A DNA stretch of 64,000 nt from Nonomuraea sp. NBC_00507. GTDB taxonomy: Bacteria; Actinomycetota; Actinomycetes; Streptosporangiales; Streptosporangiaceae. The stretch covers positions 12,524,001-12,588,000 of the forward strand of contig NZ_CP107853.1 in the NCBI RefSeq assembly GCF_036013525.1. Reading direction: 5' to 3'. Under the pieces are notes generated by a model that saw nothing but the letters and a program-made list of their open reading frames with translations, was not told the DNA's origin and made no database searches. This document shows, piece by piece, positions 34,735-44,145 of this stretch. Position 1 is the stretch's first letter, and the number at the start of each line of letters is the position of its first letter. The position numbers and the translations under genes are program-made.

Positions 34735-36198
34735 CTAGCCGGACAGGCCCCTGATCCAGGTGTAGACGTCGAGCACGCCGAGCGCCAGCGGGAAGAGCGC
34801 GATGAGCAGGATGACGTCCACGACCTCACCCGCACGCCCCCAGAACGGCGACAGCCGCCCGGACGGCAACCACAGCCCGAGCCCGACGACCAGCATGGCC
34901 AGCCAGAGCAGCCCCATCACCACGGCCGCGGCGGCCACCGTCCCTGCGCCCGCGGCCAGTGCGATCGCCACCCCCACCAGTCCGGCCAGCCCCGTGCTCA
35001 GCAGCCAGAGCCGCTGGCCGAGCCCGTGGAAGACGCGGGCGCGCAGCAGCAGCACCAGGGAGAGCACGATGGCCATGGAGACCGCCATCCAGGTGGCGGT
35101 CGTCATCAGGTAGGCCAGCGCCCCGATGGCGGTCAGCGTGATGCCGACGATCATGCCGGTGGCGTACCGGCCGGCCTGGGCCGTCCGGCCGAGCACGGCG
35201 TCGCTGTCCAGCCGCTGGTTGTCCGCACGCAGTTCCTCGGCGTTGGTGGGCAGGGCGGGCAGCGGCACCCGGGCGATCCTGAACGACAAGGACGGGATCA
35301 GCGGGCTGAACGAGATCAGGATCGTGACCGTCATGGCGGCGACACCCGCGGCGGGCACGCCGAAGACCATGACCACGGCCGCGGCCAGCGCGCCCGCCAC
35401 CGTCGCGATGGCCGTGCCCAGGAAGCCCGCCACCCCGTCGGCGACCAGGGTGCCGCCGATCGTGGCGACCAGTGCGGTGCAGGTGAGCGCCGCCAGCAGG
35501 TGAGGGGCGCCGATCCCGGCCAGGGTCGAGCCGCTGACCAGGCCGTACAGGCCGGCCAGGAAGGCGTACGGCAGGGCTGCGTAGCCGATGAGGGCGCCGG
35601 CCGAGGAGTCGCCGACCGCCCTGGACAGGGCCGCGCTGACGCCGAGCAGCAGCAGCGCGAGCATGCCCGCGACGACGGCCACGCCCAGCGGCGCGCTGCC
35701 GGACAGGACCAGCGCGGGCGCGCCGAGCGCGAGCAGGATGGCCGCCGCGCCCGTGCCCATGGCCTTGGTGTGGCGGGATTCCCACTTGCCGGTGCTCTGC
35801 TTCACGCCGGTGGCCACGACGTCGGCCACGTCGTCGTACAGTGCGGGCGGCAGCGTGAATTCGCGGGGCCGCAGGTAGAGGAGCTCCCCATCCAGCACCC
35901 CGAGGGAGGCGAGCGTCTGCCCCAGGTCGAACGGCTGGCCGCCGAGCCGCTGGAGCACCCAGCCGGGCGCGCTCGCCGCGTCGCCGCCCGCCTCGCCGAC
36001 CGCGCGCAGCAGCCCTGGAAGCACATGAGGCAGCGGGATGTCGGCAGGCAGCGCCAGATCCACCCGGCGGCGCGGGGCGACGATCGTGACGTGGCACAGC
36101 GCCGCCTGCGGCGCCCGCCCCGGCGCACCATGCGGCACCGGCGGACCCGGAGGCATGGGTTGCATGGGCTGCATGGGCGGATGGGCGAGCGAGGTCAC
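34735..36198 (-). CDS. eccD: EccD, type VII secretion membrane channel component
   Basis: The 487-residue protein has an N-terminal ubiquitin-like YukD domain (LCHVTIVAPRRRVDLALPAD, LDGELLYLRPREF) and then about eleven membrane helices (first near residue 135, last IALFPLALGVLDVYTWI). This is the EccD layout; EccD dimers form the membrane channel of ESX systems. The GTG at 36198 preceded by ggag was preferred over a frame starting at 36264. It is convergent with the giant gene (12 nt apart) and divergent from eccC across 126 nt. The loop FRIARVPLPALPTNAEEL is typical of the family. Confidence 0.9.
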   Translation of the reverse strand: MTSLAHPPMQPMQPMPPGPPVPHGAPGRAPQAALCHVTIVAPRRRVDLALPADIPLPHVLPGLLRAVGEAGGDAASAPGWVLQRLGGQPFDLGQTLASLGVLDGELLYLRPREFTLPPALYDDVADVVATGVKQSTGKWESRHTKAMGTGAAAILLALGAPALVLSGSAPLGVAVVAGMLALLLLGVSAALSRAVGDSSAGALIGYAALPYAFLAGLYGLVSGSTLAGIGAPHLLAALTCTALVATIGGTLVADGVAGFLGTAIATVAGALAAAVVMVFGVPAAGVAAMTVTILISFSPLIPSLSFRIARVPLPALPTNAEELRADNQRLDSDAVLGRTAQAGRYATGMIVGITLTAIGALAYLMTTATWMAVSMAIVLSLVLLLRARVFHGLGQRLWLLSTGLAGLVGVAIALAAGAGTVAAAAVVMGLLWLAMLVVGLGLWLPSGRLSPFWGRAGEVVDVILLIALFPLALGVLDVYTWIRGLSG

Positions 36199-36324
36199 GA
36201 CCACTCCAGATCCGGCTGGCTTAAAACGACACGACCGACATAGCGAACATATAGGGACGGCCACATATAAGGATGGCGCGTCTGGTAAGAAAGTGTTTCA
36301 GGTGACAGGAGGGTTGTCCCGTCA

Positions 36325-39300
36325 GTGAGCATTGTTGTCGTCCGGCGTCCTGAGCGCCGTCCGAGCCCCCAACCTCCGCGCGGGGAGATCCTGCTGGAGT
36401 CCCCGCCGGAGATCCCCGAGGTCCAACCCGCGGGGCTCGGTGGCGTCCTCATGTACGTCCCGATGCTGGCCGGCGGGGCGGCGATGGGCTTGATGTTCAC
36501 CGCGGGCGGCCACGCCAGCCCGATCATGTACGTGGCCAGCGGCCTGTTCGCCATCTCCATGCTGGGCATGACCGCCGGCCAGTTCGGCCGCAACGCCGGC
36601 GAGCGCAAGAACCGGCTCAACGGCCTGCGCCGGGACTACTTCCGCTACCTCGCCCAGATCCGCAAGCGGGTCCGCAAGGCCGCAGTCCAGCAACGCGAGG
36701 CCCTCGAGTGGAGCGGCCCGGCCCCCGACACCCTGTGGTGGGTGGCCATGGGGCCGCGGCTGTGGGAGCGCAGGCCCCGCGACGACGACTTCGGCACCGT
36801 ACGCCTGGGCACGGGCGTGCAGAAGCTCGCCGTGCAGCTCATCCCGCCCGACTCCAAGCCGGTCGAGGACCTCGACGCGTTGACGGCGGGCGCGCTGCGC
36901 AGGTTCGTCAGGGCTCACTCCACGGTGTCGGGGTTGCCGGTCGCGGTCGCGCTCAACTCCTTCGCGCGGATCCACCTCAGCGGGGATCCCCGGGCCGTCC
37001 GCGGCCTGGTCAGGGCGATGATCGCCCAGCTGGCCACCTTCCACTCCCCCGACGACATGCGCATCCTCGTGTGCGCGAGCAGGGAGTGGATGCCGCACTG
37101 GGACTGGGTGAAGTGGCTGCCGCACGCCCTGCATCCCGAGGAGGTGGACGCGGCCGGGCAGGTCCGGCTGATGGGCGAGAACCTGGCGCAGCTCGACCAG
37201 CTGGTGGGCGACGAGCTGAAGGAACGGGCCAGGTTCCGGCCGGGCACGGACGCGCTGCCGTACCACATAGTGATCGTGGACGGCGGGCACGTGCCGCACG
37301 ATTCCCAGCTCGGCACGGACGCCATCCAGGGCGTCACGGTGATCGACCTGTCGGACGCGACCGGGCCGGTCGAGGAGTCCGCCACGCTCAGGCTGGAGAT
37401 CCGGCCCGACGGATTCCACATGGTCAAGATCGACCACGCGGGCAAACGCTCCACGAACCGGCTGGGCGACCCCGACACGCTCGACTACGCCCGGGCCGAG
37501 GGTCTGGCCAGGCAGCTCGCGCCGCTTCGGGCCTCGGCGGGCTCAGGCGGCGAGTCGCAGGACCTGCTGAGCACCAACACCACGCTGACCGACCTGCTCG
37601 GCGTCGGCGACCCCGGCAGGCTCCAGCCCGCCGTCACCTGGCAGCCCAGGGCCGGCCGCAACAGGTTCCGGGTGCCGATCGGCCTGGGCGGCGACGGCCG
37701 GGTGGTCGAGCTGGACATCAAGGAGTCGGCGCAGGGCGGCATGGGCCCGCACGGGCTGGTCATCGGCGCGACCGGCTCGGGCAAGTCGGAGCTGCTGCGC
37801 ACGCTCGTCCTCGGGCTCGCGATCACCCACTCGTCCGAGATCCTCAACTTCGTCCTGGTCGACTTCAAGGGTGGCGCGACGTTCCTCGGCCTGGACACGC
37901 TGTCGCACGTCTCCGCCGTGATCACTAACCTGGAGGACGAGCTCCCCCTGGTCGACCGCATGCACGACGCGCTGCACGGCGAAATGGTACGCAGGCAGGA
38001 GCTGCTGCGCGCGGCCGGCAACTACGCCTCGCTGCGTGACTACGAGCGGGCCCGCGAGCAGGGCGCGGACCTGCAGCCGATGCCGACGTTGTTCATCGTG
38101 CTCGACGAGTTCAGCGAGCTGCTGGCCGCCAAGCCGGAGTTCATCGATCTGTTCGTCATGATCGGCCGGCTGGGCCGCTCGCTCGGCGTGCACCTGCTGC
38201 TGGCCTCGCAGCGGTTGGAGGAGGGGCGGCTGCGCGGTCTGGACACGCATCTGTCGTACCGGATCGGCCTGCGCACGTTCTCCGCCATGGAGAGCCGGGT
38301 CGTGCTCGGCGTGGCAGACGCCTACGAGCTGCCGTCCTCGCCGGGCAACGGCTATCTGAAGTACGACACCACCGGCATGACCAGGTTCAAGGCCGCATAC
38401 GTCTCCGGCGCCCACCACGAGGACCCGGCCCAGGCCGTCGCCGCGGACGGCCAGACGACGTTGCGCGAGGTCGTCGAGTACGGGCCCGCGTACATGCCGC
38501 TGCCCGAGATCACCGGCCCTGTCCCTACCACGCCGCAGCCGGAGGGCGAGTCCGCGAGCGGCAACCAGCGCAGCCTGCTCGACGTCGTGGTCGGCCGGCT
38601 GGCCGGGCACGGGCCGCCGGCCCACCGCATCTGGCTGCCGCCGCTGTCCGAGTCGGCCACCCTGGCCCACCTCATGCCGCCGCTGTCGGTCACGCAAGAG
38701 CACGGCCTGACCACGGCGGGCTGGGCCGGCCGGGGCAAGCTGCACGCGGTCGTCGGGATCGTCGACAAGCCCTTCGAGCAGCGGCGCGACCCCTTCTGGC
38801 TGGACGTGTCCGGCAGCGCGGGCCATGTGGGCGTGGCCGGCGGCACGCAGAGCGGCAAGAGCACCGTGGTGCGGACGCTGGTCGCGAGCATGGCGCTCAC
38901 GCACACGCCGCGCGAGGTCCAGTTCTACTGCCTGGACTTCGGTGGCGGCGCGCTGGCCTCGCTGGAGGGACTGCCGCACGTGGGCGGCGTGGCCAGCCGG
39001 CTCGACGCCGAGCGGGTGCGCCGCACGGTGGCCGAGGTCGGCGCGATCCTGGAGCAGCGCGAGCGGGACTTCGGCGAGCACGGCATCGAGTCGATCACCA
39101 CGTACCGGCGGCTGCGCCAGGAGGGCGCCATCGAGGGCGACGGCTGGGGCGACGTGTTCCTGGTCGTGGACGGGTGGCTGACGCTCAGGCAGGAGTTCGA
39201 CTCGCTGGAGCCGACCATCACCGACATCGCGGCACGCGGGCTCGGCTACGGCATCCACCTCGTCGCGGCGACCAACAAGTGGTCGGAGTTCCGGCCGAGC

Positions 39301-40317
39301 ATCCGCGACCTGCTCGGCACCAAGATCGAGCTCAAGCTCGGCGACGCGTACGAGTCGGAGGTCAGCAGGAAGAAGGCGCTTGCCGTGCCCGAGGCCGCGC
39401 CGGGGCGCGGGTTGACGAAGGACGGCTTCCACTTCCTGTCCGCGCTGCCCAGGATCGACGGCGTGCAGAACGCGGCGGACCTGGCGGCCGGCGCCCGCGG
39501 CCTGGTGCAGGCCGTCCGCGACTCCTGGCACGGACCGGCGGCGCCGCCGGTCCGGCTGCTGCCCCCGGTGCTGGCCGTCTCCGCGCTGCCGGACGACCCC
39601 GATCGCATTCCGATCGGCATCGACGAGGCCTCGCTGTCGCCCGTGGCGCTGGACTTCGACGCCGACCCGCACTTCGTGGTGTTCGGCGAGAACGAGAGCG
39701 GCAAGTCGAACCTGCTGCGCCTCATCGCCGAGGGGCTGGTGGGCAGGAAGCAGCCCAGCCAGGCCATGATGATCGTGATCGACTACCGCAGGTCGCTGCT
39801 GGACTCGGCGGCGACCGAGCACCGCATCGGCTACGCGGCCTCCAGCGCGGCCGCCACCGAGCTGATCAACGATGCCAGGGGCGCGCTGCTGAGCCGCCTG
39901 CCGCCGGCGAACCTGACATCCGAGCAGCTCCGCGACCGCAGCTGGTGGCAGGGCTCGGACCTGTACATCATCGTCGACGACTACGACCTGGTCGCGACCT
40001 CGTCCAACCCGCTGCTGCCGCTCGTCGAGCTGCTGCCGCAGGCCCGCGACATCGGTCTGCATCTGGTGCTGGCCCGCCAGATGGGCGGCGCGGGACGCGC
40101 CATGTTCGACCCGGTGATCCAGCGGATGAAGGACATGGCCACGCCGGCGCTGCTCATGTCCGGCAGCAAGGAGGAAGGCTTCCTCTTCGGCAATGTGCGC
40201 CCGCAGACCTTGCCGCAGGGGCGCGGTTACCTCGTGGACAGGCGATCCGGCGCACGCCTGATGCAGACCGCGTACCTGGACACCGAACCGACGGGAGGCG
40301 AACGTGGCGGATCTTGA
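36325..40317 (+). CDS. eccC: EccC, three-domain FtsK/SpoIIIE ATPase of type VII secretion
   Basis: The 1330-residue protein is a fused EccCa/EccCb. Two membrane helices lie near residues 40-80 (VLMYVPMLAGGAAMGLMF, IMYVASGLFAISMLGM). A DUF domain follows, then three ATPase domains with Walker A motifs GATGSGKSELLRT, GGTQSGKSTVVRT and GENESGKSNLLRL. Walker B motifs are LFIVLDEFSELL, VFLVVDGW and LYIIVDDYDLV. The first domain drives transport; the C-terminal ones bind substrate tails. GTG start after an AGGAGGG site. The gene overlaps the following WXG-like gene by 14 nt, so cargo and motor are co-translated. Confidence 0.95.
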   Translation: MSIVVVRRPERRPSPQPPRGEILLESPPEIPEVQPAGLGGVLMYVPMLAGGAAMGLMFTAGGHASPIMYVASGLFAISMLGMTAGQFGRNAGERKNRLNGLRRDYFRYLAQIRKRVRKAAVQQREALEWSGPAPDTLWWVAMGPRLWERRPRDDDFGTVRLGTGVQKLAVQLIPPDSKPVEDLDALTAGALRRFVRAHSTVSGLPVAVALNSFARIHLSGDPRAVRGLVRAMIAQLATFHSPDDMRILVCASREWMPHWDWVKWLPHALHPEEVDAAGQVRLMGENLAQLDQLVGDELKERARFRPGTDALPYHIVIVDGGHVPHDSQLGTDAIQGVTVIDLSDATGPVEESATLRLEIRPDGFHMVKIDHAGKRSTNRLGDPDTLDYARAEGLARQLAPLRASAGSGGESQDLLSTNTTLTDLLGVGDPGRLQPAVTWQPRAGRNRFRVPIGLGGDGRVVELDIKESAQGGMGPHGLVIGATGSGKSELLRTLVLGLAITHSSEILNFVLVDFKGGATFLGLDTLSHVSAVITNLEDELPLVDRMHDALHGEMVRRQELLRAAGNYASLRDYERAREQGADLQPMPTLFIVLDEFSELLAAKPEFIDLFVMIGRLGRSLGVHLLLASQRLEEGRLRGLDTHLSYRIGLRTFSAMESRVVLGVADAYELPSSPGNGYLKYDTTGMTRFKAAYVSGAHHEDPAQAVAADGQTTLREVVEYGPAYMPLPEITGPVPTTPQPEGESASGNQRSLLDVVVGRLAGHGPPAHRIWLPPLSESATLAHLMPPLSVTQEHGLTTAGWAGRGKLHAVVGIVDKPFEQRRDPFWLDVSGSAGHVGVAGGTQSGKSTVVRTLVASMALTHTPREVQFYCLDFGGGALASLEGLPHVGGVASRLDAERVRRTVAEVGAILEQRERDFGEHGIESITTYRRLRQEGAIEGDGWGDVFLVVDGWLTLRQEFDSLEPTITDIAARGLGYGIHLVAATNKWSEFRPSIRDLLGTKIELKLGDAYESEVSRKKALAVPEAAPGRGLTKDGFHFLSALPRIDGVQNAADLAAGARGLVQAVRDSWHGPAAPPVRLLPPVLAVSALPDDPDRIPIGIDEASLSPVALDFDADPHFVVFGENESGKSNLLRLIAEGLVGRKQPSQAMMIVIDYRRSLLDSAATEHRIGYAASSAAATELINDARGALLSRLPPANLTSEQLRDRSWWQGSDLYIIVDDYDLVATSSNPLLPLVELLPQARDIGLHLVLARQMGGAGRAMFDPVIQRMKDMATPALLMSGSKEEGFLFGNVRPQTLPQGRGYLVDRRSGARLMQTAYLDTEPTGGERGGS

Positions 40318-40636
40318 CATTCACCTCTCGGCGCTGGACCGATGCCGTGAGGCCATCAACAAGGCAGCCGGCCAGTACGAGGACACCCTGCGCGAGCGCA
40401 ACCCGGGCCGGCAGGCCTACGACGAGCACGGGAACCTGCGCAACAACCGCACCCCGGTCAACGAGGAGATCTTCGGCGACCTGCCCGACTCCGGCCTGCT
40501 GGCCACGGCCGCCGACAACGTCTGGACCGCGGTGGCCAGGGAGATGGACCAGGCCTACCGCAAGCTCGACGGGACCGAACGCGGCCTGAGCAGCGTCGAG
40601 GAGAACATCCGCGCCGCGCACCGGGGCACCTCGTGA
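40304..40636 (+). CDS. WXG100-like ESX substrate with YxxxD motif
   Basis: The 110-residue helical protein carries the tail QAYRKLDGTERGL, a match to the YxxxD/E signal recognised by EccC, and lacks a clear W-x-G turn (the nearest Trp is DNVWTAVAREM). It starts with GTG behind GGGAGGC within the end of eccC. Its stop overlaps the next GTG (GTGA). It is most likely the partner of the WXG100-transglycosylase fusion encoded next. Confidence 0.8.
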   Translation: MADLDIHLSALDRCREAINKAAGQYEDTLRERNPGRQAYDEHGNLRNNRTPVNEEIFGDLPDSGLLATAADNVWTAVAREMDQAYRKLDGTERGLSSVEENIRAAHRGTS

Positions 40637-41727
40637 GCATCTCCAGCCTGCCCGAGTACACCCGGCTCACCGAGATGCTCAGGAAGGTGACCGGCGACCC
40701 GGACAAGATCACCTCACTGGCCCGCCAGTGGCGCAGCGTGTCCGGCGACCTCAACGAGTTCGCCGGGGCACTGGGAGCGGCGGTCGAGGTGGTGGACGAC
40801 GCCTGGAAGGGGCGCTCGGCCGACCAATTCGACACTTACATGCGCAAGTACGGCAGGGCCGCCGAGGAACTGCGGCTGGCCCTGTCCAGTTGCGCGTCCT
40901 CGATGGACGACGTCGCGACCGCGCTGCGCGAGGCGCAGACCGAGATCGGCGCCATCCGCAGGGACCTGGACACCAACGCCCGCAACTACGAGACCCACTA
41001 CTTCGCCCACAACTCCGACGCGACCGAGGAGGACGTGAAGCCGGAGCTGCGCAGGATGGCGAACGAGGCGCTCGGCGAGGCCCGGCCGTGGTTGAACAAG
41101 GCGAAGAGCGCCGTGCACAAGGCCCAGGGCGACATCAACCGGTTCCTGAACGAACGCGCGCTGCTCTTCCGCCAGATCCCGGACGTGGTGCTCGAGGAGT
41201 TCACGCCGGCGCCCGGCCGGACGATCGAATGGCAGCGCGACCCCGGCTACCAGACCCGCGACAGCACGTCCGTCCAGAGCCACGGCGGTTCCTCAGGCGG
41301 CTCGACGGGCGGCTCCGCTGGGTATGGACCGAGCGGTCCTCCCCCGCCCGGTGGCGGGCCTGCGCCGACGGGCCGGGTCAAGGAGTGGATCGAGGAGGCC
41401 ATCGCGATCCTCGCCAGGCAGGGCGTGCCGGTTTCGAAGATGAACGCCAACGACATCTGGATGATCATCCAGCACGAGTCCGGCGGGAACCCCCACGCGA
41501 TCAACAACTGGGACTCGAACGCGGACCGCGGCACGCCGTCCAAGGGCCTCATGCAGACCATCGACCCCACGTTCAACGCCCACAAGCTACCTGGGCACGG
41601 CGACATCTACGATCCCGTCGACAACATCATCGCGGGTGTGCGGTACGCGATCTCACGCTACGGCTCGGTGTCGAACGTGCCCGGCGTGGTCAACAGCAAG
41701 AACGGCCTGGACTACGTCGGCTACTGA
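40633..41727 (+). CDS. WXG100 domain fused to a lytic transglycosylase (SLT) domain
   Basis: The 364-residue protein has an N-terminal WXG100-type helical hairpin (residues 20-115, turn VDDAWKGRSADQFDTYMRKY). A second helical region and a Ser/Gly/Pro linker follow (HGGSSGGSTGGSAGYG). The SLT domain at about 250-364 has the catalytic Glu in MIIQHESGGNP, then SKGLMQTIDPTF and DNIIAGVRYAISRYG. SLT enzymes cleave the glycan backbone of peptidoglycan. Attaching one to a WXG100 head suggests that the ESX machine exports its own wall-cutting enzyme, which is inference from the fusion. GTG start overlapping the previous stop; strong terminator at 41731. Confidence 0.88.
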   Translation: MSISSLPEYTRLTEMLRKVTGDPDKITSLARQWRSVSGDLNEFAGALGAAVEVVDDAWKGRSADQFDTYMRKYGRAAEELRLALSSCASSMDDVATALREAQTEIGAIRRDLDTNARNYETHYFAHNSDATEEDVKPELRRMANEALGEARPWLNKAKSAVHKAQGDINRFLNERALLFRQIPDVVLEEFTPAPGRTIEWQRDPGYQTRDSTSVQSHGGSSGGSTGGSAGYGPSGPPPPGGGPAPTGRVKEWIEEAIAILARQGVPVSKMNANDIWMIIQHESGGNPHAINNWDSNADRGTPSKGLMQTIDPTFNAHKLPGHGDIYDPVDNIIAGVRYAISRYGSVSNVPGVVNSKNGLDYVGY

Positions 41728-41730
41728 CGG

Positions 41731-41759
41731 CGCCAGGGCCCGGCGTCCGGGCCCTGGCG
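41731..41759. terminator. Bidirectional terminator between convergent genes
   Basis: A perfect 13-bp inverted repeat with a 3-nt loop (cgccagggcccgg, cgt, ccgggccctggcg) starts 4 nt after the WXG100-SLT stop and ends 6 nt before the 3' end of the kinase-like gene. It should stop transcription from both sides. Confidence 0.85.
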
Positions 41760-41765
41760 GGCGCC

Positions 41766-44018
41766 TCAGCCGCAGTTGGCCCAGCCGACGCTGGTGCTCT
41801 GCGAGCCGACGCTGCCGGAGAACTTCACGCACTTGCCCTTCGCGGACAGCTTGACCGGTCCCGCGTAGTACTCGTAGTTGCCCTGGTCGGTGTCCGAGCC
41901 GCCACCCTGGACGTCCAGCGTGGCGCTGACCGGGGTCTTCTTACCCACGTCCGCAGACTTCATGGTGACCACGCAGTTCTGGCCGGTGCTGTTGTTCCAC
42001 AACTGGAACGTGGTGCCGCCGGTGAACGCCTTGGAACGCTGGATGGAGAAGCCGGACCCGCACACCTGCTGAGGCGTGTAGGGGTTCTTGGCCGGTGGTG
42101 GCTGCGTGGTCTTGGTCGGCGTGGGCTTCGCCGTCGTCTTGGTGGGCGTCGGCTTGGCGGTCGTCTTGGTCGGCGTGGGCTTGGCCGCCGTCTTCGTCGG
42201 GGTTGGCTTGGCCGTCGTCTTGGTCGGCGTCGGCTCAGGCTCCTCGGTCGGCGTGGGCTCCTTGGTGGGGGTCTTGCTCGGCTCCACTGTCTTGGTGACG
42301 GTGGCCGTGGGCGAGTTCTTGCGCTTCTTCGTGGGCGTCGCCTGCGCCGGGGCCGAACTCGTCGCGGTGGGCTGCGTGGTCGGGATCGGCTGTGTGGGGA
42401 CTGGGGCCGGCGTCGTGGGCATGGTCGTCAGCTCAGGCACCGGGGGCGAGGCCGAGTCGGTCGGCAGGATCATCGGGCCGATGCCTGAATCGTCAGGAGT
42501 TCCCGTGGTGCCCCAGGGAACCGGGACGTCGGTCTGCGCCTGCTGCGGGTCGCCGCCGACGGGATAGGAGCCCTGCGGCACTGGAGCCGCCGACGTGCCG
42601 GCGGGCACCGGGACCTGGTCCGCGTTGGCCTGGGCCGCGGAGGCCGGGTTGACCGGCTGCAGTTCGACGTACCTGTTGGCGCCCCACAGGCCCAGGACGG
42701 ACAGGAGCACCACCACTCCGACGCCGGCGACCAGCGCCATGGGGAAACCCCGGCGCGGCGTCTGAGCACCGGGCCTGGCGGGCATCGCCTCCAGCCTGAT
42801 CTGGTGCGGCGGCTGCGGGTCCGGCTCCGGCGGGCCCCACATGGGCGCCTGCGGCTGCTGCGGCACCGGGGGCGGCACGGCCATGCCCTGCACGGGCACC
42901 GGGCCTTGAAGAGGCGGCCCTTCAACGGGCGGACCTTGCACGGGCAGCGGCCCTGGCGCGAGCGGCCCCTGAACGGGCGGCCCTGACACGGGAGGTGGCC
43001 CCTGCACGGGCACACCCTGCACTGGCACACCCTGCGGCGGCAGGCCCTCCGGCGACGGGCCATGGGGCGGCACTTGCAGCGGCGGACCCTGGAGCGGCAC
43101 CTGCGGCGGCGGGCCCTGGACCGGCGGGCCTTGGAGCGGCACCTGGGGCGGCGGGCCCTGGACCGGGCCCTGCGCCAGCGGGATGTGGATCGGCGGAGCA
43201 CCCTCGCTGAAGGTGGGCGGACCCTGGACGGGAACGCCTTCGATCACCGCCGCCGGCCCGGCCGGCGGCCGCGCCGCGCTCGTGTCGCCGAGCACCTGCA
43301 TGAGCGCGCTGTACGTGGTCGGCCGCCGCCCGACCTCCTTGGCCAGCGCCGACAGCAGCACCCTGCGCATCGGCTCGGCCTCGATGCCCACCTCGGGCTC
43401 GGCGTTCAGCACCGCCTCCCGCCCGTTGAACGGCGGCGTGCCCGAGCCCGCGAACACGATCGTCGCGGCCCACGCGAACACGTCCGCGTACGGGCCGTAC
43501 TGCAGGCCGGCGAGCTGCTCGGGAGCCTGGAAGGCGACCTCGCCCACGGGCTCGCCGAGTGCGGCGTCGGTCACTCTCGGGCCGTCGGCGCCGAGGATCA
43601 CGTTGTGCGGCGTGAGCGATCTGTGCGACAGCCCCGCGAGGTGCACGGCCGACAGCGCGGTCAGCACCCCGACCGCGACCCGCTCGAGCGCGTCCCCGCT
43701 CAGCGGCCCGTCGTCGGCCACCACCTGGGCCAGGCTCTTGCCCTCGACGTATTCGCGGACGACGTACGGACGTTCCTCCAGCAACCCGGCGTCCAGCACT
43801 CTGGCCACGTAGGAACTCGAGATCCGCTTGGCGCCCAGGTAGGTGCCCAGCGCGTCCGGGCCGGGCTGGGGCTCGGCCGGGAGCAGCTTGATGGCGACGA
43901 TGGGCGCGTCCTCGGACTCCCGTCCGAGGAACACCTCGCCCCGCGGCCCCTCTCCCAGGAGACCGACGATGGCGTACTCGCCGATCCGCTCTGGATCACC
44001 AGGGCGCAAAGGGTTCAT
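41766..44018 (-). CDS. Serine/threonine kinase-like membrane protein, probable pseudokinase
   Basis: The 750-residue protein has a PknB-type kinase domain (14-245): LLGEGPRGEVFLG as the nucleotide loop, Lys44 in VAIKLL, and an APE motif at 165-167. The HRD motif reads HRS (132-134), so the catalytic Asp is replaced by Ser, and DFG reads DAA (151-153); activity is doubtful. A long Pro/Gln-rich segment with QGPP repeats and one membrane helix (MALVAGVGVVVLLSVLGLW, near 435) follow. An extracellular Thr/Pro-rich region with five TAKPTPTKT-type repeats leads to a 106-residue four-Cys module (645-750) shared with the M23 peptidase. The ATG at 44018, behind AAAGG, was chosen over 44054. It may be a sensor or scaffold for the ESX locus. 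Confidence 0.85.
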   Translation of the reverse strand: MNPLRPGDPERIGEYAIVGLLGEGPRGEVFLGRESEDAPIVAIKLLPAEPQPGPDALGTYLGAKRISSSYVARVLDAGLLEERPYVVREYVEGKSLAQVVADDGPLSGDALERVAVGVLTALSAVHLAGLSHRSLTPHNVILGADGPRVTDAALGEPVGEVAFQAPEQLAGLQYGPYADVFAWAATIVFAGSGTPPFNGREAVLNAEPEVGIEAEPMRRVLLSALAKEVGRRPTTYSALMQVLGDTSAARPPAGPAAVIEGVPVQGPPTFSEGAPPIHIPLAQGPVQGPPPQVPLQGPPVQGPPPQVPLQGPPLQVPPHGPSPEGLPPQGVPVQGVPVQGPPPVSGPPVQGPLAPGPLPVQGPPVEGPPLQGPVPVQGMAVPPPVPQQPQAPMWGPPEPDPQPPHQIRLEAMPARPGAQTPRRGFPMALVAGVGVVVLLSVLGLWGANRYVELQPVNPASAAQANADQVPVPAGTSAAPVPQGSYPVGGDPQQAQTDVPVPWGTTGTPDDSGIGPMILPTDSASPPVPELTTMPTTPAPVPTQPIPTTQPTATSSAPAQATPTKKRKNSPTATVTKTVEPSKTPTKEPTPTEEPEPTPTKTTAKPTPTKTAAKPTPTKTTAKPTPTKTTAKPTPTKTTQPPPAKNPYTPQQVCGSGFSIQRSKAFTGGTTFQLWNNSTGQNCVVTMKSADVGKKTPVSATLDVQGGGSDTDQGNYEYYAGPVKLSAKGKCVKFSGSVGSQSTSVGWANCG
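42098..42270. repeat. TAKPTPTKT-type coding repeats in the kinase-like protein
   Basis: Five consecutive units of about 27 bp encode TTAKPTPTK on the minus strand, followed by looser TPTKEPTPTEEPEP units. They encode the extracellular stalk just before the C-terminal four-Cys module and would allow the module to reach through the wall. Unit number could vary between strains. Confidence 0.8.
42850..43230. repeat. QGPP/VPLQGPP coding repeats in the kinase-like protein
   Basis: About eighteen short Gln-Gly-Pro-Pro units are encoded on the minus strand between the kinase domain and the membrane helix; several are in the longer form PPQVPLQGPPVQG. The region lies in the cytoplasm by topology and is probably disordered. 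It resembles proline-rich docking segments, but no partner is evident. Confidence 0.75.
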
Positions 44019-44145
44019 GACCAGACCTTTCACAGCAAAGCATGATCTCGTCACATTGAACCAGATCTGTCACATAAGCATCAGAGGTTTACTGATCTAT
44101 CCGACAATTCACAGTCCCGTTTCCTTGCAGACGCTGTGAGGCCGG

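Noticed and set aside
37543..40320. Open frame of 925 codons opposite eccC
   Set aside because: Eccentric composition and no motifs; the EccC frame carries three complete ATPase domains.
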